This document shows positions 1 to 7,965 of a stretch of DNA of 35,969 nucleotides, one piece after another; the first letter of the stretch is position 1; each line of letters begins with the position of its first letter. The notes beneath the pieces were generated by a model, which worked only from the letters and a program-made list of their open reading frames with translations, made no database searches and was not told the DNA's origin. The stretch is from positions 1 through 35,969 of the forward strand of contig CALIGI010000051.1 of NCBI GenBank assembly GCA_938021205.1, written 5' to 3'. The position numbers and the translations under genes were made by a program. The DNA comes from an uncultured Pseudanabaenaceae cyanobacterium (GTDB lineage Bacteria > Cyanobacteriota > Cyanobacteriia > PCC-9006 > JAAUQQ01).

Positions 1-90
1 TGGGTCAGACCTCACCATCGTTTGGGAAACAAGCGCACTCCAGCCATGGCGATGGGGTTTATCCATAGGCCATTGACGATCGCTGAAATA

Positions 91-1269
91 CTAACTTCCA
101 GGGGGTTCCAGTCTCTCACCCTTTAAGAAGACAGTGCCGAGAAACCGCCAGTTCCAAAAACAGCGAATATTAGTGTCTTCTGGATCACCAAGTTGGCGTA
201 CATCAATGCCCTCTGCCCGGAGAGACTGGGTAAACCAGCGAGTTTGGTCTACCGTAGCACCCCGAACCCAAAAGTTAAGACAATGACCCAGATAACCATC
301 TCCAGGAATCACTGGCTGACGCACATGAAGGAGATCAATTTTAGAGATCCCCGCTGTAACCTCGTCATATATAGTCCGATGACGTTGAACCTTTTCTCTG
401 AGGCGTTGGAGCTGGCTATGGGCCATGGCTGCTCTCATTTCGTCAAGTCGAAAATTATAAAGAGGAAGGGCGCAATCATCGAAGTCTTCCTGGTTGACAT
501 GATGAAAAACACGCCCTTCGTAAGCGCCAGACAGTACAGCAGCCTTGGCTAGTGAAGCCTCATCTTGCAGCAACAAGAACCCACCTTCACCCGTATTGAT
601 CGACTTGTCAGACTGAGTACTGAATGCGCCCCCGTGACCAAAAGTGCCCAGATGCTGCCCCCGTAATGTTACTCCACAGCTAGGTACTGCATCTTCAACC
701 AGTACAATATTGCGTGTCTTAGTGAAGGCAGTGATTTTCTCCATGTCACTGGCAAAGCCACGCATGTGAACGACCACTACGGCCTTGATCTCAGGTGTCC
801 AACGACGTTCTAGATCTGCCACATCTAAGTGGAGATTATCGTCTGTATCTATGATGACGGGAACACCTCCCGCCAGCAAAATTGCACTGGGGGTAGCCGA
901 GAAGGTGAACGCAGAACAGGCAACTTTATCTCCTGATTGAATGCCTGCACTAAGCAGCGCCAATGTAATTACGGCCGTACCACTAGAAACAGCCAGCGCA
1001 TGAGGGGCACGGAAATAACGAGATACTTCTTGCTCGAAACGCCCTACCTCTGTTTCGCTATAAGGTCGAGTATCATACCGAAACAATCTTTGACTACGAA
1101 GCGCACGAAGCGCAGCTTCTTCATCTGCTGCGACAAGCAGACGATCTCCTTTGTCATAGGTCGGCCATGGCTCAGTGCGAATTGGAGTTCCGCCTTCTTT
1201 GGCAAGTGTTGTCGCCTCTGGAGATAAACTCTCTTCAGGATCTGCTGACTGGAGATTATGGGAAATCAT
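91..1269 (-). CDS. DegT/DnrJ/EryC1 family PLP-dependent sugar aminotransferase, C-terminus apparently short
   Basis: Members of this fold-type I family transfer an amino group, usually from glutamate or glutamine, to a keto-sugar nucleotide or keto-inositol, with pyridoxal phosphate bound to a lysine. Visible motifs are the phosphate-binding stretch SSGTAVITLAL near residue 95, the VEDA aspartate near 193 that contacts the pyridine nitrogen, and SDKSINTGEGG with the Schiff-base lysine near 222. All catalytic residues appear intact. I start at the ATG at 1269; a TTG at 1284 would add five residues, and neither has a clear Shine-Dalgarno sequence. After the NIRCFWNWRFL motif, relatives usually continue for some 40 residues; this one diverges and stops after about 15 (ending LEPPGS), so truncation or frameshift is likely. 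The substrate cannot be read from the sequence. The nearest sugar genes in the window are about 32 kb away. Confidence 0.85.
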   Translation of the reverse strand: MISHNLQSADPEESLSPEATTLAKEGGTPIRTEPWPTYDKGDRLLVAADEEAALRALRSQRLFRYDTRPYSETEVGRFEQEVSRYFRAPHALAVSSGTAVITLALLSAGIQSGDKVACSAFTFSATPSAILLAGGVPVIIDTDDNLHLDVADLERRWTPEIKAVVVVHMRGFASDMEKITAFTKTRNIVLVEDAVPSCGVTLRGQHLGTFGHGGAFSTQSDKSINTGEGGFLLLQDEASLAKAAVLSGAYEGRVFHHVNQEDFDDCALPLYNFRLDEMRAAMAHSQLQRLREKVQRHRTIYDEVTAGISKIDLLHVRQPVIPGDGYLGHCLNFWVRGATVDQTRWFTQSLRAEGIDVRQLGDPEDTNIRCFWNWRFLGTVFLKGERLEPPGS

Positions 1270-1802
1270 ATAGGCAGATCGCAATCATATGGATTACGCA
1301 AGTAGAATAGGCAAGATATACAAAGTTATCAGGTAAAAGTAAAGCTTCGACAGTAATCAGCAACTTGGGGTAACGACGACATAGCTATGCACGAAGTGCA
1401 ATTAGCTCGAAAGCCTTGCTATACAAAGCTTTCAGCGCTCAATGTCTGTCATGAAAATATGACAAGCATCCACAAATGCATACACACCTGAACGAAATTG
1501 CGTTGTTTCAGCCCTCAGATTAGGTCTACTTGTGCACTTCCTCGGGGCGTCGCTGTCATTACGGAATTTGAGTAGTAATGGATACTGTTAGCGAAGTCCT
1601 CATAAGGCTGAAGATTCTGGATTGAGCGCTGCAAACCGGGAGGTTCGCGTCTTGGCGTGAGGCACACCATCCAACCAGTGCCCATCGAATCAGATGCAAA
1701 AAATGGACCTGAGATGTAATCCCAGCTCCATCTTATTGATGAGGCAACAATCTTATCCCATTCAAATGATTGCGCCTTTCATAGTCTCAATCCAACTCGG
1801 CC
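1270..1802. other. 533 bp spacer between aminotransferase and lipoprotein genes
   Basis: Apart from the frame at 1515-1782, the spacer shows no clear gene, tRNA or insertion-sequence end. The stretch 1290-1510 is AT-richer than its surroundings and probably carries the promoter of the minus-strand aminotransferase gene, but I see no convincing -35/-10 pair. No HIP1 octamer is present. Confidence 0.4.
1515..1782 (-). pseudogene. Unrecognised frame with protein-like composition, possibly a frameshifted small gene
   Basis: On the minus strand a frame of 87 sense codons, including stretches such as WSWDYISGPFFASDSMGTGW and LQPYEDFANSIHYYSNS, runs open from 1778 to a TGA at 1515-1517. It has no in-frame start near its beginning; the first in-frame ATG (1685) would give only 56 residues. 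An ATG at 1782, 20 nt beyond the stop of the upstream lipoprotein gene, lies one base out of frame: removing one A from its AAA codon would join it to the long frame. It could therefore be a frameshifted gene, a 56-residue gene, or chance. The composition (many W, Y, F, few low-complexity runs) looks like real protein, but I do not recognise the family. Confidence 0.33.
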
Positions 1803-2714
1803 CTATGGATTGGGATAGCCATTAATTTGGAGGCTGGAGTCATCTACGCCGACCTGTCCATCCATTAGAACAAGCAAGCGCGCTGTCTTGCTGGCTTCTT
1901 CACCGATCTTCTCGATGATGGAGTAGCGAGCATTGCCGTTGTGCCAGGTGGTCCAACACTCGCCATCGCGACAGGTACTCGTTCCGCCGCCGAGTTCGAT
2001 GCAATTGCCTTCTGGGTCGCACCCCTTATAGGTTGCATTGCCCGTGCCATTGACACCGGACCAAGGCTCAACGCTACTGACGATAATATCCCAGTCCTGA
2101 TTGCTATATCTTGTTTTTACAACTTGATCTGTCTTATCTGGGGCGATCGCAGTCACAGCCATTTCCGAACAGTCATCACTAACATCTGGACAGCTCAGCG
2201 AAGTCAGACGCTCGTAGGTGAGCTGCACCGCTTGATTGAGGTACTCATCGGTACAAACGACGAAGGTTGCGCCAAGGGTATAGGTCTGACCATCTTGAGC
2301 TTTGAGGCTGAGGTAGCAGCGCTCGTCGCCGGGGTCGACAGCTTCGAGAATACCGAATTCAGGGCCGATGCGGTCTTCATAGCGCCACTCATCGCGACTC
2401 GCTTTAGTGGCGGGGTCGACGGCAATGGGTGCAGGAGCTTTAGGTGCTGGTGCCTTTGGCATGGGAGCTGTTGTAGTAGGTGTTACAGCAACTTCAGTGG
2501 CATTAGCGACGGCTGGACTGGTGGCATAATCCGATCTTTGGAGAGTAACGGTTGGGGTAGCTGTTGCGGTGGCAGTATTCGTGGCTGAGTCGCTAAGGTT
2601 GGCATTTTGAGCCTTGCAGCCCTTGCTGAGTAAGGCGCAGAGCGCGATCGCTCCCCAAGCTTTCAGAGGAATCGCCCTAGCTAGGCGTCGCGAAGCAAAT
2701 ATTGAGTCCAGCAT
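1803..2714 (-). CDS. Exported Pro/Ala/Thr-rich hypothetical protein, putative lipoprotein
   Basis: I do not recognise this 303-residue protein. The N-terminus has basic residues (SRRLARAIPLK), a hydrophobic stretch (AWGAIALCALL) and then SKGCKAQ, a pattern like a lipoprotein signal peptide with Cys33 as the possible lipidated residue; the box is imperfect because a lysine sits at -2. Residues 40-105 are a low-complexity Thr/Ala/Pro linker with a repeated APKAPAP motif, typical of a tether. Residues 108-300 look globular and contain paired cysteines (LSCPDVSDDC, GCDPEGNCIELGGGTSTCRDGEC), suggesting disulfides outside the cytoplasm. The start is an ATG. A likely role is at the outer membrane or in the periplasm; function unknown. 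Confidence 0.7.
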   Translation of the reverse strand: MLDSIFASRRLARAIPLKAWGAIALCALLSKGCKAQNANLSDSATNTATATATPTVTLQRSDYATSPAVANATEVAVTPTTTAPMPKAPAPKAPAPIAVDPATKASRDEWRYEDRIGPEFGILEAVDPGDERCYLSLKAQDGQTYTLGATFVVCTDEYLNQAVQLTYERLTSLSCPDVSDDCSEMAVTAIAPDKTDQVVKTRYSNQDWDIIVSSVEPWSGVNGTGNATYKGCDPEGNCIELGGGTSTCRDGECWTTWHNGNARYSIIEKIGEEASKTARLLVLMDGQVGVDDSSLQINGYPNP

Positions 2715-2941
2715 AAATGTTGTGATATTCCGACAATATTCGACAGAAGTCCCAAAATAGAATGGCTCTTGATCCAGGACGCTGTTCTACGAGCTGAGTA
2801 TGCCCAGCTCTCTTGGGTGATTATGGAGATGTGCTGTTAGCCCAGACACAGCTGCCATGGACCAGACGCTAGTCTGGTACCTATAGAGTCCCGAGAATAA
2901 ATTGCTGAACGATGTCCCCTTTGCCCAAAAATCCGGCTTCG

Positions 2942-3478
2942 ATGCTGCGCTGGTTTGTTGCCTTGGTGCCACCGGAAGAGATTCAGGCGCGAGCGATCGC
3001 GGTCATCGAAGACTTGACGATGCGGTATCAAACACGAACCGCAAAAGCACCGCCCCACATTACGCTCATGCCACCGTTTGAGCTGGCGGCGAATGCCATT
3101 GGACCTGTCAAGGTGGCGCTGGCTGAGTTTGCTCAGCAGCAGGTGACTTTTGGGGTGACACTGGATGGGTTTAGTACTTTTCCGCCTCGGGTGTTGTTCA
3201 TTGACGTGGTGCGATCGCCCCAGTTACTAGAATTCAAAGCTGGGCTTGAAGACTGGCTGGTGCAGCAGTGTGACCTCTCCCGAGACAACCATGCCCAGTT
3301 CAGTCCCCATATGACCGTAGCTTCGCACAAATTAGATCGAGCGAAGTTCAAAGAAATGTGGGCAGAGCTGGAGTCGCAGAAATTTGATGCGGATTGGGAG
3401 GTCAATGCGTTGACCCTGCTTCGCTATGAGCAGCAGCGCTGGCATCTAGAAGACTTTTTCCCACTGATCAAAAGTTAG
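2942..3478 (+). CDS. 2H phosphoesterase, 2'-5' RNA ligase (LigT/ThpR) family
   Basis: The two hallmark HxT/S motifs of the 2H superfamily are present: PHITLMPPF in the N-terminal half and SPHMTVASHKL in the C-terminal half. Each histidine/threonine pair forms one half of the active site, which in the family hydrolyses 2',3'-cyclic phosphates or joins 2'-5' linked RNA. The protein ends with LTLLRYEQQRWHLEDFFPL, a strand-helix end usual for LigT-type proteins. At about 178 residues it matches family size. I start at the ATG at 2942 (MLRWFVALVPPEE) because family members begin almost directly with this strand; an ATG at 2912 would add ten residues. Neither has a good ribosome-binding site. It is a cytoplasmic, single-gene unit. 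The natural substrate is unknown. Confidence 0.85.
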   Translation: MLRWFVALVPPEEIQARAIAVIEDLTMRYQTRTAKAPPHITLMPPFELAANAIGPVKVALAEFAQQQVTFGVTLDGFSTFPPRVLFIDVVRSPQLLEFKAGLEDWLVQQCDLSRDNHAQFSPHMTVASHKLDRAKFKEMWAELESQKFDADWEVNALTLLRYEQQRWHLEDFFPLIKS

Positions 3479-3520
3479 AAGCTTAGTGCTGCCATCTTGA
3501 CTACCGTGATGAATAGAATT

Positions 3521-3556
3521 AGTAGTATATCTACTCACTTACGTTAGTCAAGTAAG
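3521..3556. promoter_or_regulatory. Two adjacent small inverted repeats upstream of the cyclophilin gene
   Basis: AGTAG-TATAT-CTACT (3521-3535) is followed at once by CTTAC...GTAAG (3538-3542 / 3552-3556). Both lie 35-70 nt before the ATG at 3592, where an operator would be expected. No consensus -35/-10 pair accompanies them, so the role is inferred from position only. Confidence 0.25.
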
Positions 3557-3591
3557 CTACTTAACAGATTCAGTATTGTACAGATAGTCCT

Positions 3592-5325
3592 ATGCCATCC
3601 CAACCTATTGTTAAAACCGCGATTCAAGATATTGTTGCAGAAAACCAAGCAGCAGATCTGAGCTTGAACCTGCTGGATCATTTTGATGATCCGTTCACGA
3701 CTGGGCTGGTTGCCCAGTTTTCTCTTTACAACACAGCCTTGGGGAATGGCGGAATTACGAATGTGGTGCTGTATGACCAGGCTGGTGCTGGTGCCCCGCA
3801 AAGCGTCCAGAATTTTCTCAATTACGTTAACGCCGGGTCATACACCAATAGCATCATCCACCGTTCTCTATCTGGTTTTATCATTCAAGGAGGAGGCTTC
3901 ACGGTTGATGGCCTCGCCAGCACTCTGGCGACTCCTGGGAATGCTGTTTCAATCGTTCCCAGAAATACACCTGTACAGAACGAATTTAGTACAGAACGTT
4001 CTAATCTACGGGGAACAATCGCTTATGCAAAAATTGGTGGTGACCCTGATAGTGCCACAAGTCAGTGGTTCTTTAATCTGGCAGATAATTCCAGTAATTT
4101 GGACAATCAGAATGGTGGATTTACTGTCTTTGGTGAGGTTGTTTCAGCCATAGATTTGCTACCTGTAGATGTGATTTCAATCCTTCCAACAGAAAATAGT
4201 AATCAGTTTTTTGGACAAACGGCCTTCTCCAACGTGCCTGTGATTACAGGTGACATTTCTACGTTCCAATTCTCTAGTGATAATGACTTTGCGCGCTACC
4301 AAAGCATCACTGTTTCACAGCAAGATGAACTATCTTTCGAAATTGTAGGTAACACGAATCCGGGGTTAGTAACTCCCTCTTTTAATGGCACTGAATTGGT
4401 CTTAGATTACGTTAATGGACAGGCTGGGACCACCAACCTAACGGTGCGTGCAACCAATCTCCAGGGGCAAACCATCGATGATAGCTTTGCACTGACTGTC
4501 CTAGCAGACCGAACTCCAGGAGATCTAAATCGGGATGGCCGACAGGATTTACTATGGGTTAATGAGGACACAGGAGCGCTTGCTTACTGGTCCATATTAG
4601 AATTAAGCAACACGGCAGACTCAGTCCAGAGAGATTTTCTTTCAACCTCGTCTCTGGAGGGTCTAGAAGTGATTGAGCTGCTGGATTATGATCAAGATGG
4701 TGATAGCGATATCCTGACACGAAACTACGCCACCTCCGAGAACCGGGTGTTCATTATGGATGGAACCCAGCAAGTGGGTGAAGTCTTAGTAGGTGAGAAC
4801 TTCAAGGTTCAAAACCAGGATTGGCGACTCCAGGCTGCGGGGAATTTTGATCAAGATGGTGAGAGTGAGATGCTCTGGCGTAATGCTGTCACTGGTGGCT
4901 TTGCATTCTGGGATTTAACGGGAGAAATAGCCCAATCGAGCTTTGTTGATCTAACGGTCCTAGGTCTTGGTAATCAGGGGGCATTAGCTGACTTAAACTG
5001 GCAAATTAAAGCAGTCGCAGACTTTGATAATGATGGCAAGCAGGAAGTCGTTTGGCGGAATGAGGTCACGGGGCAAAATGCACTGTGGACTCTGAATGGC
5101 AATGTCTTAGAAAGTTCAGTTTTTCTGCCAGAACTGGGACTGACTGACTGGGATATTGTGGATGCGGCTGATTATGATCAAGATGGCATTGTGGATCTGG
5201 CTTGGCGCAATGCAACTACAGGCCAGAACGTGGTGTGGAAGCTCGGACGCCAAGGTGATGAGTATGTCAAAGTGGATGGATTTTTCTTACCAAGTTTGAG
5301 CGCACCTGGATGGAGTGTTGTCTAG
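3592..5325 (+). CDS. Cyclophilin-type peptidyl-prolyl isomerase fused to Ig-like and FG-GAP/VCBS-like repeats
   Basis: Residues about 35-195 form a cyclophilin domain that catalyses cis-trans isomerisation of prolyl bonds. The core motifs are HRSLSGFIIQGGGF (90-103, with Arg91, Phe96 and Gln99 at the active site), SQWFFNL (157-163) and NGGFTVFGEV (174-183). Residues about 205-310 look like an Ig/cadherin-like beta domain. From 310 to the C-terminus there are about five FG-GAP-like units, each with a calcium-loop pattern such as DLNRDGRQDLLW, DYDQDGDSDIL, NFDQDGESEMLWRN, DFDNDGKQEVVWRN and DYDQDGIVDLAWRN. Such units form beta-propeller blades in surface or secreted proteins. No N-terminal signal peptide is visible, so any export would need a non-Sec route. 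The start ATG lacks a strong ribosome-binding site. It is followed by a MITE-like element and RNase T2 on the same strand. Confidence 0.87.
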   Translation: MPSQPIVKTAIQDIVAENQAADLSLNLLDHFDDPFTTGLVAQFSLYNTALGNGGITNVVLYDQAGAGAPQSVQNFLNYVNAGSYTNSIIHRSLSGFIIQGGGFTVDGLASTLATPGNAVSIVPRNTPVQNEFSTERSNLRGTIAYAKIGGDPDSATSQWFFNLADNSSNLDNQNGGFTVFGEVVSAIDLLPVDVISILPTENSNQFFGQTAFSNVPVITGDISTFQFSSDNDFARYQSITVSQQDELSFEIVGNTNPGLVTPSFNGTELVLDYVNGQAGTTNLTVRATNLQGQTIDDSFALTVLADRTPGDLNRDGRQDLLWVNEDTGALAYWSILELSNTADSVQRDFLSTSSLEGLEVIELLDYDQDGDSDILTRNYATSENRVFIMDGTQQVGEVLVGENFKVQNQDWRLQAAGNFDQDGESEMLWRNAVTGGFAFWDLTGEIAQSSFVDLTVLGLGNQGALADLNWQIKAVADFDNDGKQEVVWRNEVTGQNALWTLNGNVLESSVFLPELGLTDWDIVDAADYDQDGIVDLAWRNATTGQNVVWKLGRQGDEYVKVDGFFLPSLSAPGWSVV

Positions 5326-5677
5326 TTAGGCAGCATGATAGGGATGGTATTTGCTGGTTATCGAAGGTGAAGTTCGCGATCGGAAGCTTAGAGGTTGTTT
5401 GAGAAAGGCATCTAGCTGTACCAAGATGACCTATGATGCTGCCACAATTTACGGGATTCCGACCTTTCATGACTGGTCGAGTTTCAAACGTGACGCTTGG
5501 CCGAATTCTCAAACAGCCTCTAGGACTGGTTATTTTTCAGCAGCGATCTCAATAGAGTGTCACGAACTCCAGCTTTTGAGATTCCAGGGCCAATTTTAAA
5601 AGTGACATAGGAGTAGTGACGTCCTAGTAAAGTGGCCGTCTAACGCTAGAGAAGCTATTTTCAGGAACAGAAAAGAG
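5326..5677. other. 352 bp spacer carrying the MITE
   Basis: Besides the 130 bp element, the rest (5326-5390 and 5521-5677) shows no gene. A plus-strand open frame crosses the element but merely reads through its inverted repeats. The right part must contain the RNase T2 promoter unless the gene is read from upstream. No obvious terminator hairpin follows the cyclophilin gene other than the MITE, whose inverted ends could fold. Confidence 0.45.
5391..5520 (-). mobile_element. MITE-like element, copy 1 (130 bp)
   Basis: The ends are GAGGTTGTTTGAGAA and TTCTCAAACAGCCTC, near-perfect terminal inverted repeats. The reverse complement matches the segment at 28591-28721 along its whole length at roughly 85% identity by eye, so I assign the opposite strand. 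The flanks share only TA (5389-5390 and 5521-5522). There is no transposase gene, so any past movement must have been driven in trans; the end sequence and size suggest an IS5-like family. It lies between the cyclophilin and RNase T2 genes. Confidence 0.8.
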
Positions 5678-6808
5678 ATGTCGATAATGCCACGCTGCTG
5701 GAACTCTTCAGGTTGGGCTAGGTTTGGGGCTTGTACTGGGCTGCTCCTTGCTCCAATCGTTTTGATGGGAGCTCCTAGCTGGGCAACGATTAAATTAGAT
5801 ATGACGTTGACTGCAACGGAGAGCTGCGAAGCCTTGCAGTCAATCAAAAAACGTAGAAACGCGGGTAATGTGCGCCTCATCCCTGGTGAACGTTATCACG
5901 TCATTGGCAAGAACCGTTCTAGAGAGGCAACCCATTACCTCCTGAAATTAGAGGATGCTAGCCCAAGCCTGCGCTGGGTTCCAATCAACTGCGGAAACCT
6001 GGGTGAGTTACCGGGGGCGGAGCCGCAGCCCTCATCCCCCATCAAAACTCCGAAGCCTGAAAGTCCAGAGCCATCAGAACCAGAGAACAATACTTTGCCA
6101 CCTGTGCCGAGCATAGACTTACCTAATTTAGATAGCAGTCGTCAGGGAGACTTCCTCTTGGCATTGAGCTGGCAGCCTGCTTTTTGCGAAACGAGACCGA
6201 CGAAGGCGGAATGCCGTAATCAGTCTACGGATAGTTTCGAAGCAGATAACCTAGCGCTCCATGGACTGTGGCCCCAACCCAGGGGTAATGACTATTGCGG
6301 GGTAAGTGGTGAGATTAAGCGTTTGGATAAGGCGAGACGCTGGGATGAGCTGCCTCCCATTGAGCTGTCCCCCCAGACTCGCGAAGCCTTGGCAGAAAAG
6401 ATGCCGGGCTATGCCTCGAACTTGCATTTGCATGAATGGTATAAACATGGCACTTGCTATAGCAACTCTCCAGAGGAGTATTATCGCGAGTCCTTGTCGT
6501 TGATGGACCAGGTCAATGACTCGCTGGTACAGGAGTTATTTGAAGAGAACTTGGGGCAACGTATTTCTGGTCGAGAAATACGCCAAGCATTTGACCGAGC
6601 CTTTGGTGATGGGACTGGGCAAAAGGTTGAGGTGGCCTGTGCTAGGGACATTAATCAAGGGCGACGAGAGATGGTGCAGGAGCTGCGAATTTTGCTTAAG
6701 GGCAAGGTGGAGGTGGGAACGAATATGGCAGACTTACTGGCCGAGGCTCCTAGGACCAGCCAGGGTTGTCGCATGGGTCTAGTAGATTTTGCCGGAGTGG
6801 ATCGTTAG
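5678..6808 (+). CDS. Secreted ribonuclease T2 family protein with N-terminal extra domain
   Basis: RNase T2 enzymes cut single-stranded RNA through a 2',3'-cyclic phosphate. Both conserved active-site segments are present: LALHGLWPQ (CAS I, His195) and LHLHEWYKHGTC (CAS II, His252, Glu253, Lys256, His257). A signal peptide is clear: a hydrophobic stretch (ACTGLLLAPIVLMG) ending in PSWA-T near residue 36, so the protein should be periplasmic or extracellular. Residues 37-108 form a small domain, SH3-like in appearance (RLIPGERYHVIGKN...YLLKLED...LRWVPINCG). A Pro/Glu/Ser-rich linker (112-150) joins it to the catalytic domain (156-376). Several cysteines fit disulfide bonding outside the cytoplasm. 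A second ATG at 5687 is an alternative start. Likely roles are RNA scavenging for phosphate or nucleotides, or a toxic activity; the sequence does not decide. Confidence 0.9.
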   Translation: MSIMPRCWNSSGWARFGACTGLLLAPIVLMGAPSWATIKLDMTLTATESCEALQSIKKRRNAGNVRLIPGERYHVIGKNRSREATHYLLKLEDASPSLRWVPINCGNLGELPGAEPQPSSPIKTPKPESPEPSEPENNTLPPVPSIDLPNLDSSRQGDFLLALSWQPAFCETRPTKAECRNQSTDSFEADNLALHGLWPQPRGNDYCGVSGEIKRLDKARRWDELPPIELSPQTREALAEKMPGYASNLHLHEWYKHGTCYSNSPEEYYRESLSLMDQVNDSLVQELFEENLGQRISGREIRQAFDRAFGDGTGQKVEVACARDINQGRREMVQELRILLKGKVEVGTNMADLLAEAPRTSQGCRMGLVDFAGVDR

Positions 6809-6862
6809 CATGAGTTCGACGCAAGTGAGGCTCCCATGGGAAGTATCAGTCAGCCCCATTGT

Positions 6863-7965
6863 TCAAGCATCAAGGTCAAATTGGTCAACCCACATCGTAC
6901 TTTGTGCACCTGCTTGATCAAAGGCAGTAGCTGTGATGTCATAGCTTCCAGGGGGTAAGTCTGCAAGTATTAGGTCATAGCTAAAATTGCCCCATCTCCC
7001 ATACTCCGTAATATCTTCTGGGGTTATGTCTGCAAGATCAAAGATCGTGTTGGTGTCAGTATGAATTAATTTGAAGTCAATGAGGGTGACGTCATTCGCA
7101 CCATCTTGGTCTACAACAAAGCTGGTGCCAGGAAAACCTGATGCCAATCGTTTCAGTCGTAAGGTTTCACCAAGAAAATATTGATTTCTCTCCAGTTGCG
7201 TGTTGGACAATATTTCTGGAGCACGATTAGGTGAAAGCAGATTAAATGTGTCATTCCAGACATCACTTTGTGCGCCTGCTTGGTCAAAGGCAATCGCTGT
7301 GATTTCGTAGTTCCCAGTTGGTAAATCTGTAAGGGCCAAGTTATAGCTAAAGTTGCCCCATCTCCCATACTCTGTAATGTCTTCTGGGGTTATATCTGCG
7401 ACATCATAGATTGTATTGGTGTCAACATTGATCAACTTGAAGTCAATGAGTGTGACATCATTAGCTCCTTCTTGGTCTATGACAAAGCTTGTGCCGGGGA
7501 AGTTTGCTGAAAGTCTTTTCAGTTGTAGGGTCTCACCGAGTACATACTGGTCTTTTTCTAGTTGTGTGTTGGCCAGTATTTCTGGCGCACGATTAGGGGA
7601 AAGTAGATTAAAGGTGTCATTCCAAATATCACTTTGTGCGCCTGCTCGATCAAAGGCAATCGCTGTAATTTCGTAGTTCCCAGTTGGCAAATCTTCAAGC
7701 GTGAGATCGTAGCTAAAGTTCCCCCATCTTCCATACTCTACAATCTCTACTGGAGTGACGTCTGCGACATCATAAATTGTGTTGGTATCAGTATTGATCA
7801 ACTTAAAGTCAATGAGTGTGACATCATTAGCTCCATCTTGGTCTATGACAAAGCTTGTGCTGGGAAAATCTAAAGAAGCTCGTTTAAGTTGTAAGGTTTC
7901 GCCGAGTAAATATTGGCCTTTTTCTAGTTGTGTGTTGGATAATATTTCTGGGGCATTGTTAGATG
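6863..7965 (-). repeat. Three tandem 366 bp repeats encoding the C-terminal 122-residue units
   Basis: A landmark TGTTGG motif followed by a conserved ATTTCTGG-type stretch recurs at 7201, 7567 and 7933, giving a spacing of exactly 366 bp both times. Each unit encodes APEIL(S/A)NTQLE...GETLQLKR...DVTLIDFKLI...YGRWGNFSY...GNYEITAIAFD. The first unit in the protein (rightmost here) and the middle one are very alike; the final one carries a shortened end. Confidence 0.9.

Noticed and set aside
5351..5599. Plus-strand open frame of 82 codons between the cyclophilin and RNase T2 genes
   Set aside because: It reads straight through the MITE inverted repeats and unrelated flanks; the composition is explained by the element.
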